Assembly: GCA_965215295.1 (NCBI GenBank)
Contig: OZ244045.1
Location: 682,001-746,000 of the forward strand
Direction of reading: 5' to 3'
DNA from: HK1 sp965215295
Lineage (GTDB): Bacteria > Pseudomonadota > Gammaproteobacteria > HK1
DNA length: 64,000 nucleotides
Numbering within the stretch: the stretch's first letter is position 1; each line of letters opens with the position of its first letter. The position numbers and the translations under genes were made by a program. The notes under the pieces are model-generated. The model was not told where the DNA came from, ran no database searches, and saw only the letters and a list, made by a program, of their open reading frames with translations. Of the stretch, positions 34,501-43,738 are shown piece by piece.

Positions 34501-37500
34501 CTTCACCGACGACGACGGGACCGATGAGACGGTCGAGAGCGCGGCGACGGACCCGGTCGGGGGGGCGCCGCTCCCGGCGCTCTCGATCGGCGACGCGAGC
34601 GCGGCCGAGGGCGACTCGGGCAGCGCGACGCTGGACTTCACGGTGACGCTGGACAGCGCGGCGACGGCCACCGTGACCGTGGAGTGGGCGACCTCCGACG
34701 GCACCGCGACCGCCGGGACGGACTACACGGCGGGGAGCGGAACCCTGACCTTCGGCGCCGGGGACTCCAGCCGGACGGTCTCCGTGACGGTGCTGGGCGA
34801 CGAGGTGGACGAGCCGGACGAGACCTTCACGGTGACGCTGACGAACCCGTCGGGCGCGACCCTCGGGGACGCTACGGCGACGGGGACGATCACCAACGAC
34901 GACGACGACCCGACGGTGACGCTGGTCCTGACCCCGGACACGATCACGGAGGACGGCGGGGCGAGCGCGCTGAGCGCGACCCTGGACCACGCGTCGGGCC
35001 GGGACACGGTCGTGACGGTCTCGGTCTCGCCGGTGGGGCCGGCCACGGCGTCCGACTACAGCCTGTCGCCGAACGTGGAAACCCTGGATCTGATGATTCC
35101 GGCGGGCGATACCGAAAGCGACGGCACGGTGACCATCACCGCCGTGGACAACGCCGTGCACGCGCCCGACAAGACGGTGACGGTGTCGGCCACGGCGGCG
35201 AACGATGCGGGGGTCACGAACCCGCAGGACGTGACGCTGACGATCACCGACGACGACAACGCGGACCCGACAGGCGCGCCGACCATCGACGACACGACGC
35301 CCATGGTGGGCGAGACGCTGATGGCGGACGCCTCGGGCGTCTCCGACCCGGACGGGCCGGCGAGCTTGACCTTCACCTGGCGATGGATCCGGGTGTCGGG
35401 CGGGACGGACACGCCGATCCCCGGCGCGACCGCGGCGAGCTACACGGTGGTCGATGCTGACGTGGGGTCGACGCTGAAGGTGGAGGCGAGCTTCACCGAC
35501 GACGGAGGGACCTCGGAGACGGTCGAGAGCGCGGCGACGGCGACGGTCGAGGCGGCGTCGCTGCCGACGGTGACGGTGGCGCCGGTGTCGAGCCCGGTGG
35601 TGGAGAGCGAGGACGCGCAGTTCACGGTGACGCGCACGGGGGTGACGACGGGTGCGCTGACGGTGCGCTACAACGTGGTCGAGACGGGCACCATGGTGAG
35701 GTCGGGCGACAAGGGGGCGCAGACCGTCGACTTCTCGGGCGACACGGCGAGTGTGACGGTGACGGTGCCGACGGTGTTCGACAACCTCCACGAGCGCAAC
35801 AGCCGGGTGACGGTGACGCTGACGGCGGATGCGGCGTACGAGCTGGGGACCGACGCCACGGCGAGGGTGCTGGTCAAGGACGACGACGACTCGCCGGCGA
35901 CGGGCACGGTGACGGTGACGGGTACGGCGAGGGAAGGCGAGACGCTGACGGCGGACACGTCGGGCATCGCCGACGAGGACGGAGGACTGGACACTGCGGC
36001 CTATGTCTACCAGTGGGTGCGGACGCCGTCCGGCGGCAGTGACGCGGACATCTCGGGCGCGACCTCGCGGACCTACGTGCCGGTGTACGCGGACGCGGGC
36101 GCGACGCTGAAGGTGCGGGTGACGGTCACCGACGACGAGGGCCACGAGGCGAGCTTCACGAGCGCCCCGACTTCGGCGGTGGCGGCGCTGCCGCGGCCGT
36201 CGGTGACGGTGGTCTCGGACGGCGACGTGACGGAGGGCAGCGCCGCGGTGTTCACGCTGACGCGCACGGGCGCCACGACGGGGACGCTGGACGTGGCGTA
36301 CGAGGTCACCGCCACCGGGAGCTTCGGCGCCGCGACGGGCGCGGGCACGGCGACGTTCCCGGCGAACAGCGCCACGGTGCAGGTGACGGTGGCCACGACG
36401 GGCGACGGCGCCCACGAGGCGCACGGCTCGGTGACGGTGACGTTGACGGCGGACACGTCCGCCGCTCCCGCCTACCTGCTCGGCGCCCCGTCGGCGGCGA
36501 CGGCGGCGGTCCGGGACGACGACAACGTGGCGCCGACCGGCGTGCCGACCATCGACGACACGACGCCGGTGGTCGGCCAGACGCTGACGGCGGAGGCGTC
36601 GGGCATCGCCGATGCGGACGGTCTGACGGGCGCGACCTTCACCTGGCGGTGGCTGCGGGTGTCGGGCGGTACCGAGACGGAGGTCGGGACCGGAGCGACG
36701 TATCTGGTGGTCGCCGGTGACGTGGGCGCGACGCTGAAGGTGGAGGCGAGCTTCACCGACGACGGCAGGACCGCGGAGACGGTCGAGAGCGCGGCGACGT
36801 CGGCGGTCGAGGCGGCGACGCGACCGCGGGTGTCGGTGGCGCGGGTGGCGAGCCCGGTGGCGGAAGGCGAGGACGCGCAGCTCAGGGTGACGCGCACGGG
36901 GGTGACGACAGGGACGCTGACGGTCCGCTACGACGTGTCGGAGAGCGGCGCCATGGTGGCGTCGGGCGAGGAGGGCGCGAAGACCGTTGCGTTCGCGGAC
37001 GGCGACACCGAGCGGACGGTGACGGTGCCGACGGTGGAGGACAACGCTCACGAGGCGGACAGCGTGGTGACGCTGACGCTGACGGCGGATGCGGCGTATG
37101 ACCTGGGGACCGATACGGCAACGGTCACGGTCGAGGACGACGACAACGCGGCGCCGACCGGCGCGCCGACCATCGACGACACGACGCCGGTGGTGGGCGA
37201 GACGCTGACCGCGAGTCCGTCGGGCATCGGCGACCCGGACGGTCTGACGAGTCCGACCTACGCTTGGCGATGGCTCCGGGTAGCGTCGGGCGGCGGCGAG
37301 ACGGAGGTCGGCACCGGAACGACCTACACGGTGGTGGCCGCGGACGTGGGGTCGACGCTGAAGGTGGAGGCGGCCTTCACCGACGACGACGGAACCTCGG
37401 AGACGGTCGAGAGCGCGGAGACGGCGACGGTCGAGGCGGCGCCGGTGCCGACGGTGTCGGTGGCGCGGGTGGCGAGCCCGGTGGCGGAAGGCGCAGGCGC

Positions 37501-40500
37501 GCAGTTCACGGTGACGCGCACGGGGGTGACGACGGGCGCGCTGACGGTGAACTACAGCGTGTCGGAGAGCGGCGCCATGGTGGCGTCGGGCGAGGAGGGC
37601 GCGCAGACCGTCGACTTCTCGGGCAACGCGGCCCGCGTGACGGTGACGGTGCCGACGGTGGAGGACAGCGCGCACGAGGCCGACAGCACGGTCACGCTGA
37701 CGCTGACGGCGGATGCGGCCTACGACCTGGGGACCGACGCCACGGCAACGGTCACGATCGAGGACAACGACAACGCGGCGCCGACCGGCGCGCCGACCAT
37801 CGACGACACCACACCCGTGGTCGGCGAGACGCTGACCGCGAGTCCATCGGGCATCGGCGACCCGGACGGTCTGACGAGTCCGACCTACGCTTGGCGGTGG
37901 CTCCGGGTGGCGTCGGGCGGCGGCGAGACGCAGGTCGGGACCGGGACGAGCTACACGGTGGTCGCGGGTGACGTGGGGTCGACGCTGAAGGTGGAGGCGA
38001 GCTTCACCGACGACGACGGGACCTCGGAGACGGTCGAGAGCGTGGAGACGGCGACGGTCGCGGCGGTGTCGCTGCCGACGGTGACGGTGGCGCCGAGAAA
38101 GAGTCCGGTGAGCGAAGGGGACCCCGCCGCTGAATTCGTGTTGACGCGAACCGGCGACACGACCGGGGCGCTACGGGTGAGACTCAGCGTGTCGGAGACG
38201 GGAGAGATGGTTTCGGCCGGCAACGAGGGGGGGCAGCATCGAACGATTCCGGCCGGCCACTCCTCGGTGGTGATATCGGTGCCGACCGTCGATGACGGCG
38301 TTCACGAAGCGGACAGCGTGGTGACGGTGACGCTGGAGGCGAATGCGGCGTACGAGCTGGGGAGCGACGCCACGGCGGAGGTGACGGTCGAGGACGACGA
38401 CGACCTGCCGGTGGTGACGGTGGCGCCGAGAAAGAGTCCGGTGAGCGAAGGGGACCCCGCCGCTGAATTCGTGTTGACGCGAACCGGCGACACGACCGGG
38501 GCGCTGCGGGTGAGACTCGGCGTGTCGGAGACGGGAGAGATGGTTTCGGCCGGCAACGAGGGGGGCAACAAATTTCGAACGCTCCCGGCCGGCCAGTCCT
38601 CGGCGGTGATACCGGTGCCGACCGTCGATGACGACGTTCACGAAGCGGACAGCGTGGTGACGGTGACGCTGGAGGCGAATGCGGCGTACGAGCTGGGGAG
38701 CGACGCCACGGCGGAGGTGACGGTCGAGGACGACGACGACCTGCCGGTGGTGACGGTGGCGCCGGTGTCGAGCCCGGTGGTGGAGAGCGAGGACGCGCAG
38801 TTCACGGTGACGCGCACGGGGGTGACGACGGGTGCGCTGACGGTGCGCTACAACGTGGTCGAGACGGGCACCATGGTGAGGTCGGGCGACAAGGGGGCGC
38901 AGACCGTCGACTTCTCGGGCGACACGGCGAGTGTGACGGTGACGGTGCCGACGGTGTTCGACAACCTCCACGAGCGCAACAGCCGGGTGACGGTGACGCT
39001 GACGGCGGATGCGGCGTACGAGCTGGGGACCGACGCCACGGCGAGGGTGCTGGTCAAGGACGACGACGACTCGCCGGCGACGGGCACGGTGACGGTGACG
39101 GGTACGGCGAGGGAAGGCGAGACGCTGACGGCGGACACGTCGGGCATCGCCGACGAGGACGGAGGACTGGACACTGCGGCCTATGTCTACCAGTGGGTGC
39201 GGACGCCGTCCGGCGGCAGTGACGCGGACATCTCGGGCGCGACCTCGCGGACCTACGTGCCGGTGTACGCGGACGCGGGCGCGACGCTGAAGGTGCGGGT
39301 GACGGTCACCGACGACGAGGGCCACGAGGCGAGCTTCACGAGCGCCCCGACTTCGGCGGTGGCGGCGCTGCCGCGGCCGTCGGTGACGGTGGTCTCGGAC
39401 GGCGACGTGACGGAGGGCAGCGCCGCGGTGTTCACGCTGACGCGCACGGGCGCCACGACGGGGACGCTGGACGTGGCGTACGAGGTCACCGCCACCGGGA
39501 GCTTCGGCGCCGCGACGGGCGCGGGCACGGCGACGTTCCCGGCGAACAGCGCCACGGTGCAGGTGACGGTGGCCACGACGGGCGACGGCGCCCACGAGGC
39601 GCACGGCTCGGTGACGGTGACGTTGACGGCGGACACGTCCGCCGCTCCCGCCTACCTGCTCGGCGCCCCGTCGGCGGCGACGGCGGCGGTGGAAGACGAC
39701 GACGACTCCCCGACGACCGGGGCGGTGACGGTTACCGGCACGCCGACGGAAGGCCAGACGCTGACGGCGGACACGTCGGGTCTCGCCGACGCGGACGGGC
39801 TGGCCAACGCGGCCTACGCCTGGCAGTGGGTGCGGACGCCGTCCGGCGGCGACGCGGACATTTCCGGCGCGACCTCACAGACCTACGTGCCGGTGTTCGC
39901 GGACGCGGGCGCGACGCTCAAGGTCAAGGTGACGGTCACCGACGACGAGGGCCACGAGGCGACGTTCACGAGCGCCCCGACCTCGGCGGTGGCGGCGCTG
40001 CCGCGGCCCGAGGTCACGGTGGCCTCGGACAGTGACGTGACGGAGGGCAGCGCCGCGGTGTTCACGCTGACGCGCACGGGCGCCACGACGGGGACGCTGG
40101 ACGTGGCCTACGAGGTGACCGTCTCCGGGGACTTCGGCGTCACGCCGGGCACGGACACGGCGATGTTCGAGGCGGGTAGCTCCACGGTGCAGGTGAGCCT
40201 GACCACGACGGACGACAGCACCCACGAGGCGCACGGCTCGGTGACGCTGACGCTGACGGCGGACACGAGCGCGGACCCCGCCTACCTGCTCGGCGACCCG
40301 TCGACGGCGACGGCGACGGTTCGGGATGACGACGACTCGCCGACGACCGGCTCGGTCACGGTCACGGGCACGGCGACGGAAGGCGAGACGCTGACGGCGG
40401 ACACGTCGGCCATCGCCGACGAGGACGGCCTGGACAACGCGGATTACGCCTGGCAATGGGTCCGGACGCCGGCCGGCGGCAGTGACGAGGACATCTCCGG

Positions 40501-43500
40501 CGCAACCTCGGACACCTACGTGGCGGTGTTCGCGGACATGGGCGCGACGCTCAAGGTCAAGGTGACGGTCACCGACGACGAGGGCCACGAGGCGAGCTTC
40601 ACGAGCGCCCCGACCTCGGCGGTGGCGGCGCTGCCGCGGCCGTCGGTGACGGTAGTCTCGGCCGGCGACGTGACGGAGGGCAGCGCCGCGGAGTTCACGC
40701 TGACGCGCACGGGCGCCACGACGGGGACGCTGGACGTGACCTACGACGTGACCGTCTCCGGGGACTTCGGCGTCACGCCGGGCACGGACACGGCGATGTT
40801 CGAGGCGGGTAGCTCCACGGTGCAGGTGAGCCTGACCACGACGGACGACAGCACCCACGAGGCGCACGGCTCGGTGACGCTGACGCTGACGGCGGACACG
40901 AGCGCGGACCCCGCCTACCTGCTCGGCGACCCGTCGACGGCGACGGCGACGGTTCGGGACGACGACGACTCGCCGACGACCGGCTCGGTCACGGTCACGG
41001 GCACGGCGACGGAAGGCGAGACGCTGACGGCGGACACGTCGGGCCTCACCGACGCGGACGGACTGGCCAGCGCGGCCTACGTCTACCAGTGGGTGCGGAC
41101 ACCGTCCGGCGGCAGTGACGCGGACATCTCCGGCGCAACCTCGGACACCTACGTGGCGGTGTTCGCGGACATGGGCGCGACGCTCAAGGTCAAGGTGACG
41201 GTCACCGACGACGAGGGCCACGAGGCGACGTTCACGAGCGCCCCGACCTCGGCGGTGGCGGCGCTGCCGCGGCCCGAGGTCACGGTGGCCTCGGCCGGCG
41301 ACGTGACCGAGGGCAACCCCGCCCTGTTCACGCTGACGCGCACGGGCGCCACGACGGGGACGTTGGACGTGACCTACGACGTGACCGTCTCCGGGGACTT
41401 CGGCGTCACGCCGGGCACGGACACGGCGATGTTCGAGGCGGGTAGCTCCACGGTGCAGGTGAGCCTGACCACGACGGGCGACAGCACCCACGAGGCGCAC
41501 GGCTCGGTGACGCTGACGCTGACGGCGGACACGGGCGCCGATCCCGCCTACCTGCTCGGCGACCCGTCGACGGCGACGGCGACGGTTCGGGACGACGACG
41601 ACTCGCCGGCGAGTGGAGCGGTCACGGTCACGGGCACGGCGACGGAAGGCGAGACGCTGAGTGCGGACACGTCGGGCCTCACCGACGCGGACGGACTGGC
41701 CAGCGCGGCCTACGTCTACCAGTGGGTGCGGACACCGTCCGGCGGCAGTGACGCGGACATCTCCGGCGCAACCTCGGACACCTACGTGGCGGTGTTCGCG
41801 GACATGGGCGCGACGCTCAAGGTCAAGGTGACGGTCACCGACGACGAGGGCCACGAGGCGAGCTTCACGAGCGCCCCGACCTCGGCGGTGGTGGCGGCAT
41901 CGCGGCCCTCGGTGACGGTGGCCTCGGACGGCGACGTGACGGAGGGCAGCCCCGCCGTGTTCACGCTGACGCGCACGGGCGCCACGGCGGGGACGCTGGA
42001 CGTGGCCTACACGGTGACGGCCATCGGGGACTTCGGCGCCGCGACGGGCCCGGGCACGGCGAGCTTCACGGCGAACAGCGCCACGGTGCAGGTGAGCCTG
42101 ACCACGACGGACGACAGCACCCACGAGGCGCACGGCTCGGTGACGGTGACGCTGACGGCGGACACGGGCGCCGACCCCGCCTACCTGCTCGGCGACCCGG
42201 CGACGGCGACGGCGACGGTTCGGGATAACGACAACGCGGACCCGACCGGTGCGCCGACCATCGACGACACGACGCCCGTGGTCGGCCAGACGCTGACGGT
42301 GAATCCATCGGGCATCGGCGACCCCGACGGGCTGACGGGCGCGACCTTCACCTACCAGTGGTTCCGGGAGTCGGGCGGAACGGAGACGCCGATCGCCGGG
42401 GCGACCGAGGCGAGCTACAAGGTGGTCGCCGATGATGTGGGCGCGACGCTGAAGGTGGTGGTGAGCTTCACCGACGACGAGGGCCACGGCGCGACGTTCG
42501 AGATCACGGTGGCGGTGGCGGTGCTGTCGATCGGCGATAAGAGCGTGCACGAGGGCGCTTCGGGCGACAGCCCGACGCTGGAGTTCACGGTGGAGCTGGA
42601 CAGCGCGGCGATGGAACCCGTGACCGTGGACTGGGCGACGTCCGGCGGCACCGCGACCGCCGAGCAGGACTACACGGAGGTGGTGAACGGAACCCTGAGG
42701 TTCAACACCGAAGAGAAAAGAAAGACCATCACGGTATCGGTGACGGGCGACAACGTGGACGAGCCGGACGAGACCTTCACGGTGACGCTGTCGAACCAGT
42801 CGTCGGGCGCGACCATCGCGAAGGCGACGGGAACGATCATCAACGACGACGACGACCCGAAGGTGACGCTGGTCCTGAGCCCGGACACGATCGATGAGAA
42901 CGGTGGGACGAGCACGGTGACGGCGCGCCTGGACCACCCGTCGAGCGAGGAGACGACGGTGACGGTGTCGGTGGCGCCGGTGTTGCCGGCGGAGGAGGGC
43001 GACTACAAGCTGAGCGAGAACCGGGCGCTGACGATCGAGGCGGGTGGGACGACGAGCACGGGCGAGGTGACGATTACTGCCGAGGACAATGACGTGGTGG
43101 CGCCGGACAAGACGGTGACGGTGTCGGGCACGGCGACGAACGCCCAGGGAATCAAGCAACCGCAGAACGTGACGCTGACGCTCAGGGACGACGACCTCCC
43201 CGACGGGCGCCGACGCAGGCTGGAGTACGCACTGGCGTCGTTCGGACGCACGGTGGCGCAGGACCTGGTGACGGCGGTCGAGGACAGGAGGTGGGCGACG
43301 GGGACGACGGCGACCCTTGCCGGGACCCGGCTGCACCTGTCCGAGGAGGCCGTGTACGAGACGCTGCGGCGTCATACCGACCCTGACGGTGACCTGATGG
43401 TGGATACGGCCGCGTTGCGGGAGATGCTGTCGCGGAGCAGCTTCCAGGTGTTGTTTTTCACATTCCGTCGTGGGACCCCCACGGGAATGGGTCGGACTAT

Positions 43501-43507
43501 TCCGTAG
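31583..43507 (+). CDS. giant Calx-beta/Ig-like surface protein, passenger part, cut off by a transposon
   Basis: The frame gives 3974 residues, the last 19 or so from transposon DNA. The ATG at 31583 gives a signal peptide (RRLARAAWVLLALAGLAPAQAQ). Two choice-of-anchor-like domains follow, one near the N terminus (QTFRTGSQSGGYPLQEVVLRL) and one at about 33160-33640. Then come about 15 Ig/cadherin-like modules (PTIDDTTPVVGETLTA type) alternating with about 18 Calx-beta-like modules that end TVTVEDDDN. Two classical Calx-beta copies lie at 34570 and 42520. The Asp-rich ends suggest calcium binding. After a helical linker (EYALASFGRTVAQDLV) the frame runs into the transposon at 43449, so the protein lacks its barrel and probably cannot be displayed. 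The ORF could also start at TTG 31319. Confidence 0.88.
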   Translation: MTARNGVAPHRRLARAAWVLLALAGLAPAQAQVEDYISNVISTGTGNSNTEITISQSFAQTFRTGSQSGGYPLQEVVLRLDGLDTGTGAIRVTIRENSVVDGNNVPGMTRYTLTNPASLSSSNSGRNTFTAPSGATLVANTLYHVVAESTSGTAARWQRTTRRTMSVRPFGTDWDIGFDYLRQRADPPSWEVAASGRAFMVAVRGGDDGGGGNAAPTGVPTISDTTPMVGDTLTADASGISDPDGPASLTFTWRWLRVSGSTETPISGATSPTYTVVAADVGAKLKVEASFTDASGTAETVESAETDTVGEAPLPTVSVERVSSLVEEGAGAQFTVTRTVVTTGALTVRYDVSESGAMVASGEEGAKTLDFSGNTTSLTVTVPTVEDSVHEADSTVTVTLTADAAYDLGADTTATVTVEDDDNAAPTGMPTISDEMPMVGDTLTADASGVSDPDGLASPTFTWRWIRVSGGTDTPISGATSATYTVADADAGARLKVEASFTDEDGTAETVESVPTMTVPTPPPPPASLVSNTDKPDHSSTNVFNEAAQPFTTGNAPGGYDLSSVVLKIASPGSGYEVTIRESVGSGNPGGTVHTLTSPPTDLGGGLHEYQAPAGATLEAGTDYHIVAERMSGTRKLWSFADSVGAGAGSAPGWTLGRFLSRSGSNWLSAGLSFKVQIRGTEASTNTPATGKPTISDTAPKVGDTLTADGSGISDADGPASPAFTWQWIRVSGGTDTRIAGATSASYTVVAADLGATLKVEASFTDDGGTDEAVQSAETAAVGEALPTVTVTPVTTPVTEGTDAVFRLARTGDTAARLPLRLSISETGDMVQDSREGEDLPASIPIGSAWTNLFVPTDDDSAHEADSVVTVTLAANAAYELGTDTTAEVTVEDNDNAPPTGTVTIDDTTPMVGETLTADASGVSDPDGPASLTFTWQWVRVSGGTATPIPGATAATYTVVAADAGATLKAQASFTDDDGTDETVESAATDPVGGAPLPALSIGDASAAEGDSGSATLDFTVTLDSAATATVTVEWATSDGTATAGTDYTAGSGTLTFGAGDSSRTVSVTVLGDEVDEPDETFTVTLTNPSGATLGDATATGTITNDDDDPTVTLVLTPDTITEDGGASALSATLDHASGRDTVVTVSVSPVGPATASDYSLSPNVETLDLMIPAGDTESDGTVTITAVDNAVHAPDKTVTVSATAANDAGVTNPQDVTLTITDDDNADPTGAPTIDDTTPMVGETLMADASGVSDPDGPASLTFTWRWIRVSGGTDTPIPGATAASYTVVDADVGSTLKVEASFTDDGGTSETVESAATATVEAASLPTVTVAPVSSPVVESEDAQFTVTRTGVTTGALTVRYNVVETGTMVRSGDKGAQTVDFSGDTASVTVTVPTVFDNLHERNSRVTVTLTADAAYELGTDATARVLVKDDDDSPATGTVTVTGTAREGETLTADTSGIADEDGGLDTAAYVYQWVRTPSGGSDADISGATSRTYVPVYADAGATLKVRVTVTDDEGHEASFTSAPTSAVAALPRPSVTVVSDGDVTEGSAAVFTLTRTGATTGTLDVAYEVTATGSFGAATGAGTATFPANSATVQVTVATTGDGAHEAHGSVTVTLTADTSAAPAYLLGAPSAATAAVRDDDNVAPTGVPTIDDTTPVVGQTLTAEASGIADADGLTGATFTWRWLRVSGGTETEVGTGATYLVVAGDVGATLKVEASFTDDGRTAETVESAATSAVEAATRPRVSVARVASPVAEGEDAQLRVTRTGVTTGTLTVRYDVSESGAMVASGEEGAKTVAFADGDTERTVTVPTVEDNAHEADSVVTLTLTADAAYDLGTDTATVTVEDDDNAAPTGAPTIDDTTPVVGETLTASPSGIGDPDGLTSPTYAWRWLRVASGGGETEVGTGTTYTVVAADVGSTLKVEAAFTDDDGTSETVESAETATVEAAPVPTVSVARVASPVAEGAGAQFTVTRTGVTTGALTVNYSVSESGAMVASGEEGAQTVDFSGNAARVTVTVPTVEDSAHEADSTVTLTLTADAAYDLGTDATATVTIEDNDNAAPTGAPTIDDTTPVVGETLTASPSGIGDPDGLTSPTYAWRWLRVASGGGETQVGTGTSYTVVAGDVGSTLKVEASFTDDDGTSETVESVETATVAAVSLPTVTVAPRKSPVSEGDPAAEFVLTRTGDTTGALRVRLSVSETGEMVSAGNEGGQHRTIPAGHSSVVISVPTVDDGVHEADSVVTVTLEANAAYELGSDATAEVTVEDDDDLPVVTVAPRKSPVSEGDPAAEFVLTRTGDTTGALRVRLGVSETGEMVSAGNEGGNKFRTLPAGQSSAVIPVPTVDDDVHEADSVVTVTLEANAAYELGSDATAEVTVEDDDDLPVVTVAPVSSPVVESEDAQFTVTRTGVTTGALTVRYNVVETGTMVRSGDKGAQTVDFSGDTASVTVTVPTVFDNLHERNSRVTVTLTADAAYELGTDATARVLVKDDDDSPATGTVTVTGTAREGETLTADTSGIADEDGGLDTAAYVYQWVRTPSGGSDADISGATSRTYVPVYADAGATLKVRVTVTDDEGHEASFTSAPTSAVAALPRPSVTVVSDGDVTEGSAAVFTLTRTGATTGTLDVAYEVTATGSFGAATGAGTATFPANSATVQVTVATTGDGAHEAHGSVTVTLTADTSAAPAYLLGAPSAATAAVEDDDDSPTTGAVTVTGTPTEGQTLTADTSGLADADGLANAAYAWQWVRTPSGGDADISGATSQTYVPVFADAGATLKVKVTVTDDEGHEATFTSAPTSAVAALPRPEVTVASDSDVTEGSAAVFTLTRTGATTGTLDVAYEVTVSGDFGVTPGTDTAMFEAGSSTVQVSLTTTDDSTHEAHGSVTLTLTADTSADPAYLLGDPSTATATVRDDDDSPTTGSVTVTGTATEGETLTADTSAIADEDGLDNADYAWQWVRTPAGGSDEDISGATSDTYVAVFADMGATLKVKVTVTDDEGHEASFTSAPTSAVAALPRPSVTVVSAGDVTEGSAAEFTLTRTGATTGTLDVTYDVTVSGDFGVTPGTDTAMFEAGSSTVQVSLTTTDDSTHEAHGSVTLTLTADTSADPAYLLGDPSTATATVRDDDDSPTTGSVTVTGTATEGETLTADTSGLTDADGLASAAYVYQWVRTPSGGSDADISGATSDTYVAVFADMGATLKVKVTVTDDEGHEATFTSAPTSAVAALPRPEVTVASAGDVTEGNPALFTLTRTGATTGTLDVTYDVTVSGDFGVTPGTDTAMFEAGSSTVQVSLTTTGDSTHEAHGSVTLTLTADTGADPAYLLGDPSTATATVRDDDDSPASGAVTVTGTATEGETLSADTSGLTDADGLASAAYVYQWVRTPSGGSDADISGATSDTYVAVFADMGATLKVKVTVTDDEGHEASFTSAPTSAVVAASRPSVTVASDGDVTEGSPAVFTLTRTGATAGTLDVAYTVTAIGDFGAATGPGTASFTANSATVQVSLTTTDDSTHEAHGSVTVTLTADTGADPAYLLGDPATATATVRDNDNADPTGAPTIDDTTPVVGQTLTVNPSGIGDPDGLTGATFTYQWFRESGGTETPIAGATEASYKVVADDVGATLKVVVSFTDDEGHGATFEITVAVAVLSIGDKSVHEGASGDSPTLEFTVELDSAAMEPVTVDWATSGGTATAEQDYTEVVNGTLRFNTEEKRKTITVSVTGDNVDEPDETFTVTLSNQSSGATIAKATGTIINDDDDPKVTLVLSPDTIDENGGTSTVTARLDHPSSEETTVTVSVAPVLPAEEGDYKLSENRALTIEAGGTTSTGEVTITAEDNDVVAPDKTVTVSGTATNAQGIKQPQNVTLTLRDDDLPDGRRRRLEYALASFGRTVAQDLVTAVEDRRWATGTTATLAGTRLHLSEEAVYETLRRHTDPDGDLMVDTAALREMLSRSSFQVLFFTFRRGTPTGMGRTIP
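35569..36510 (+). repeat. 942 bp internal repeat of the giant gene, copy 1
   Basis: Reading line by line I found no difference between this stretch and 38749-39690 (offset 3180). It covers a Calx-beta, Ig-like, Calx-beta trio that starts VTVAPVSSPVVESED. Sequence on either side of the pair diverges abruptly. Confidence 0.9.
38749..39690 (+). repeat. 942 bp internal repeat of the giant gene, copy 2
   Basis: This is the second copy of 35569-36510. Just upstream are two 333 bp (111-residue) Calx-beta units, beginning at about 38091 and 38424, that are also near-identical (VTVAPRKSPVSEGDP). Confidence 0.9.
39707..42235 (+). repeat. four tandem 211-residue supermodules in the giant gene
   Basis: Units start at 39707, 40337, 40970 and 41603 with lengths 630, 633, 633 and 633 bp. 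Each is one Ig-like module (TVTGTATEGETLTADTSG) plus one Calx-beta-like module (EVTVASDSDVTEGSAAVFTL). The first unit is one codon shorter. Identity between units 2 and 3 is very high by eye. Confidence 0.9.
43461..43489. other. strong hairpin near the transposon left end
   Basis: CATTCC (43461-43466) pairs with GGAATG (43484-43489), and CGTGGG (43469-43474) pairs with CCCACG (43478-43483). There is a 3-base loop and a 2-base bulge. It overlaps the left-end TCACATT box, so it may be a transposase site or may silence read-through transcription from the host gene. Confidence 0.75.
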
Positions 43508-43738
43508 ACGGATTTCCTGGGATGACGAAGCAATCCGGGAACCGGTCGGAGCGGGTGCGGTCCCCTGTGGCAAGGATCGTTGCGTAGCAGGTGCTGAGGA
43601 TGTCGTCGCCCGATCGGGCGGATGCGTGCCCATCGTCACCGCTTGGCGTCGGGCCAGTGCCGCCGTAGTCTCGCCACCCCTTGGGACGACAGAGGAGTTG
43701 GCCCGCGCGGGGGGACGAACCCCGCCGGGCCACGGCCG

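Noticed and set aside
32165..37675. 1836-codon open frame on the minus strand, antisense to the giant gene
   Set aside because: It is very rich in Arg and His, has no domain, and exists because the GC-rich repetitive plus-strand gene has few stops in this antisense frame.
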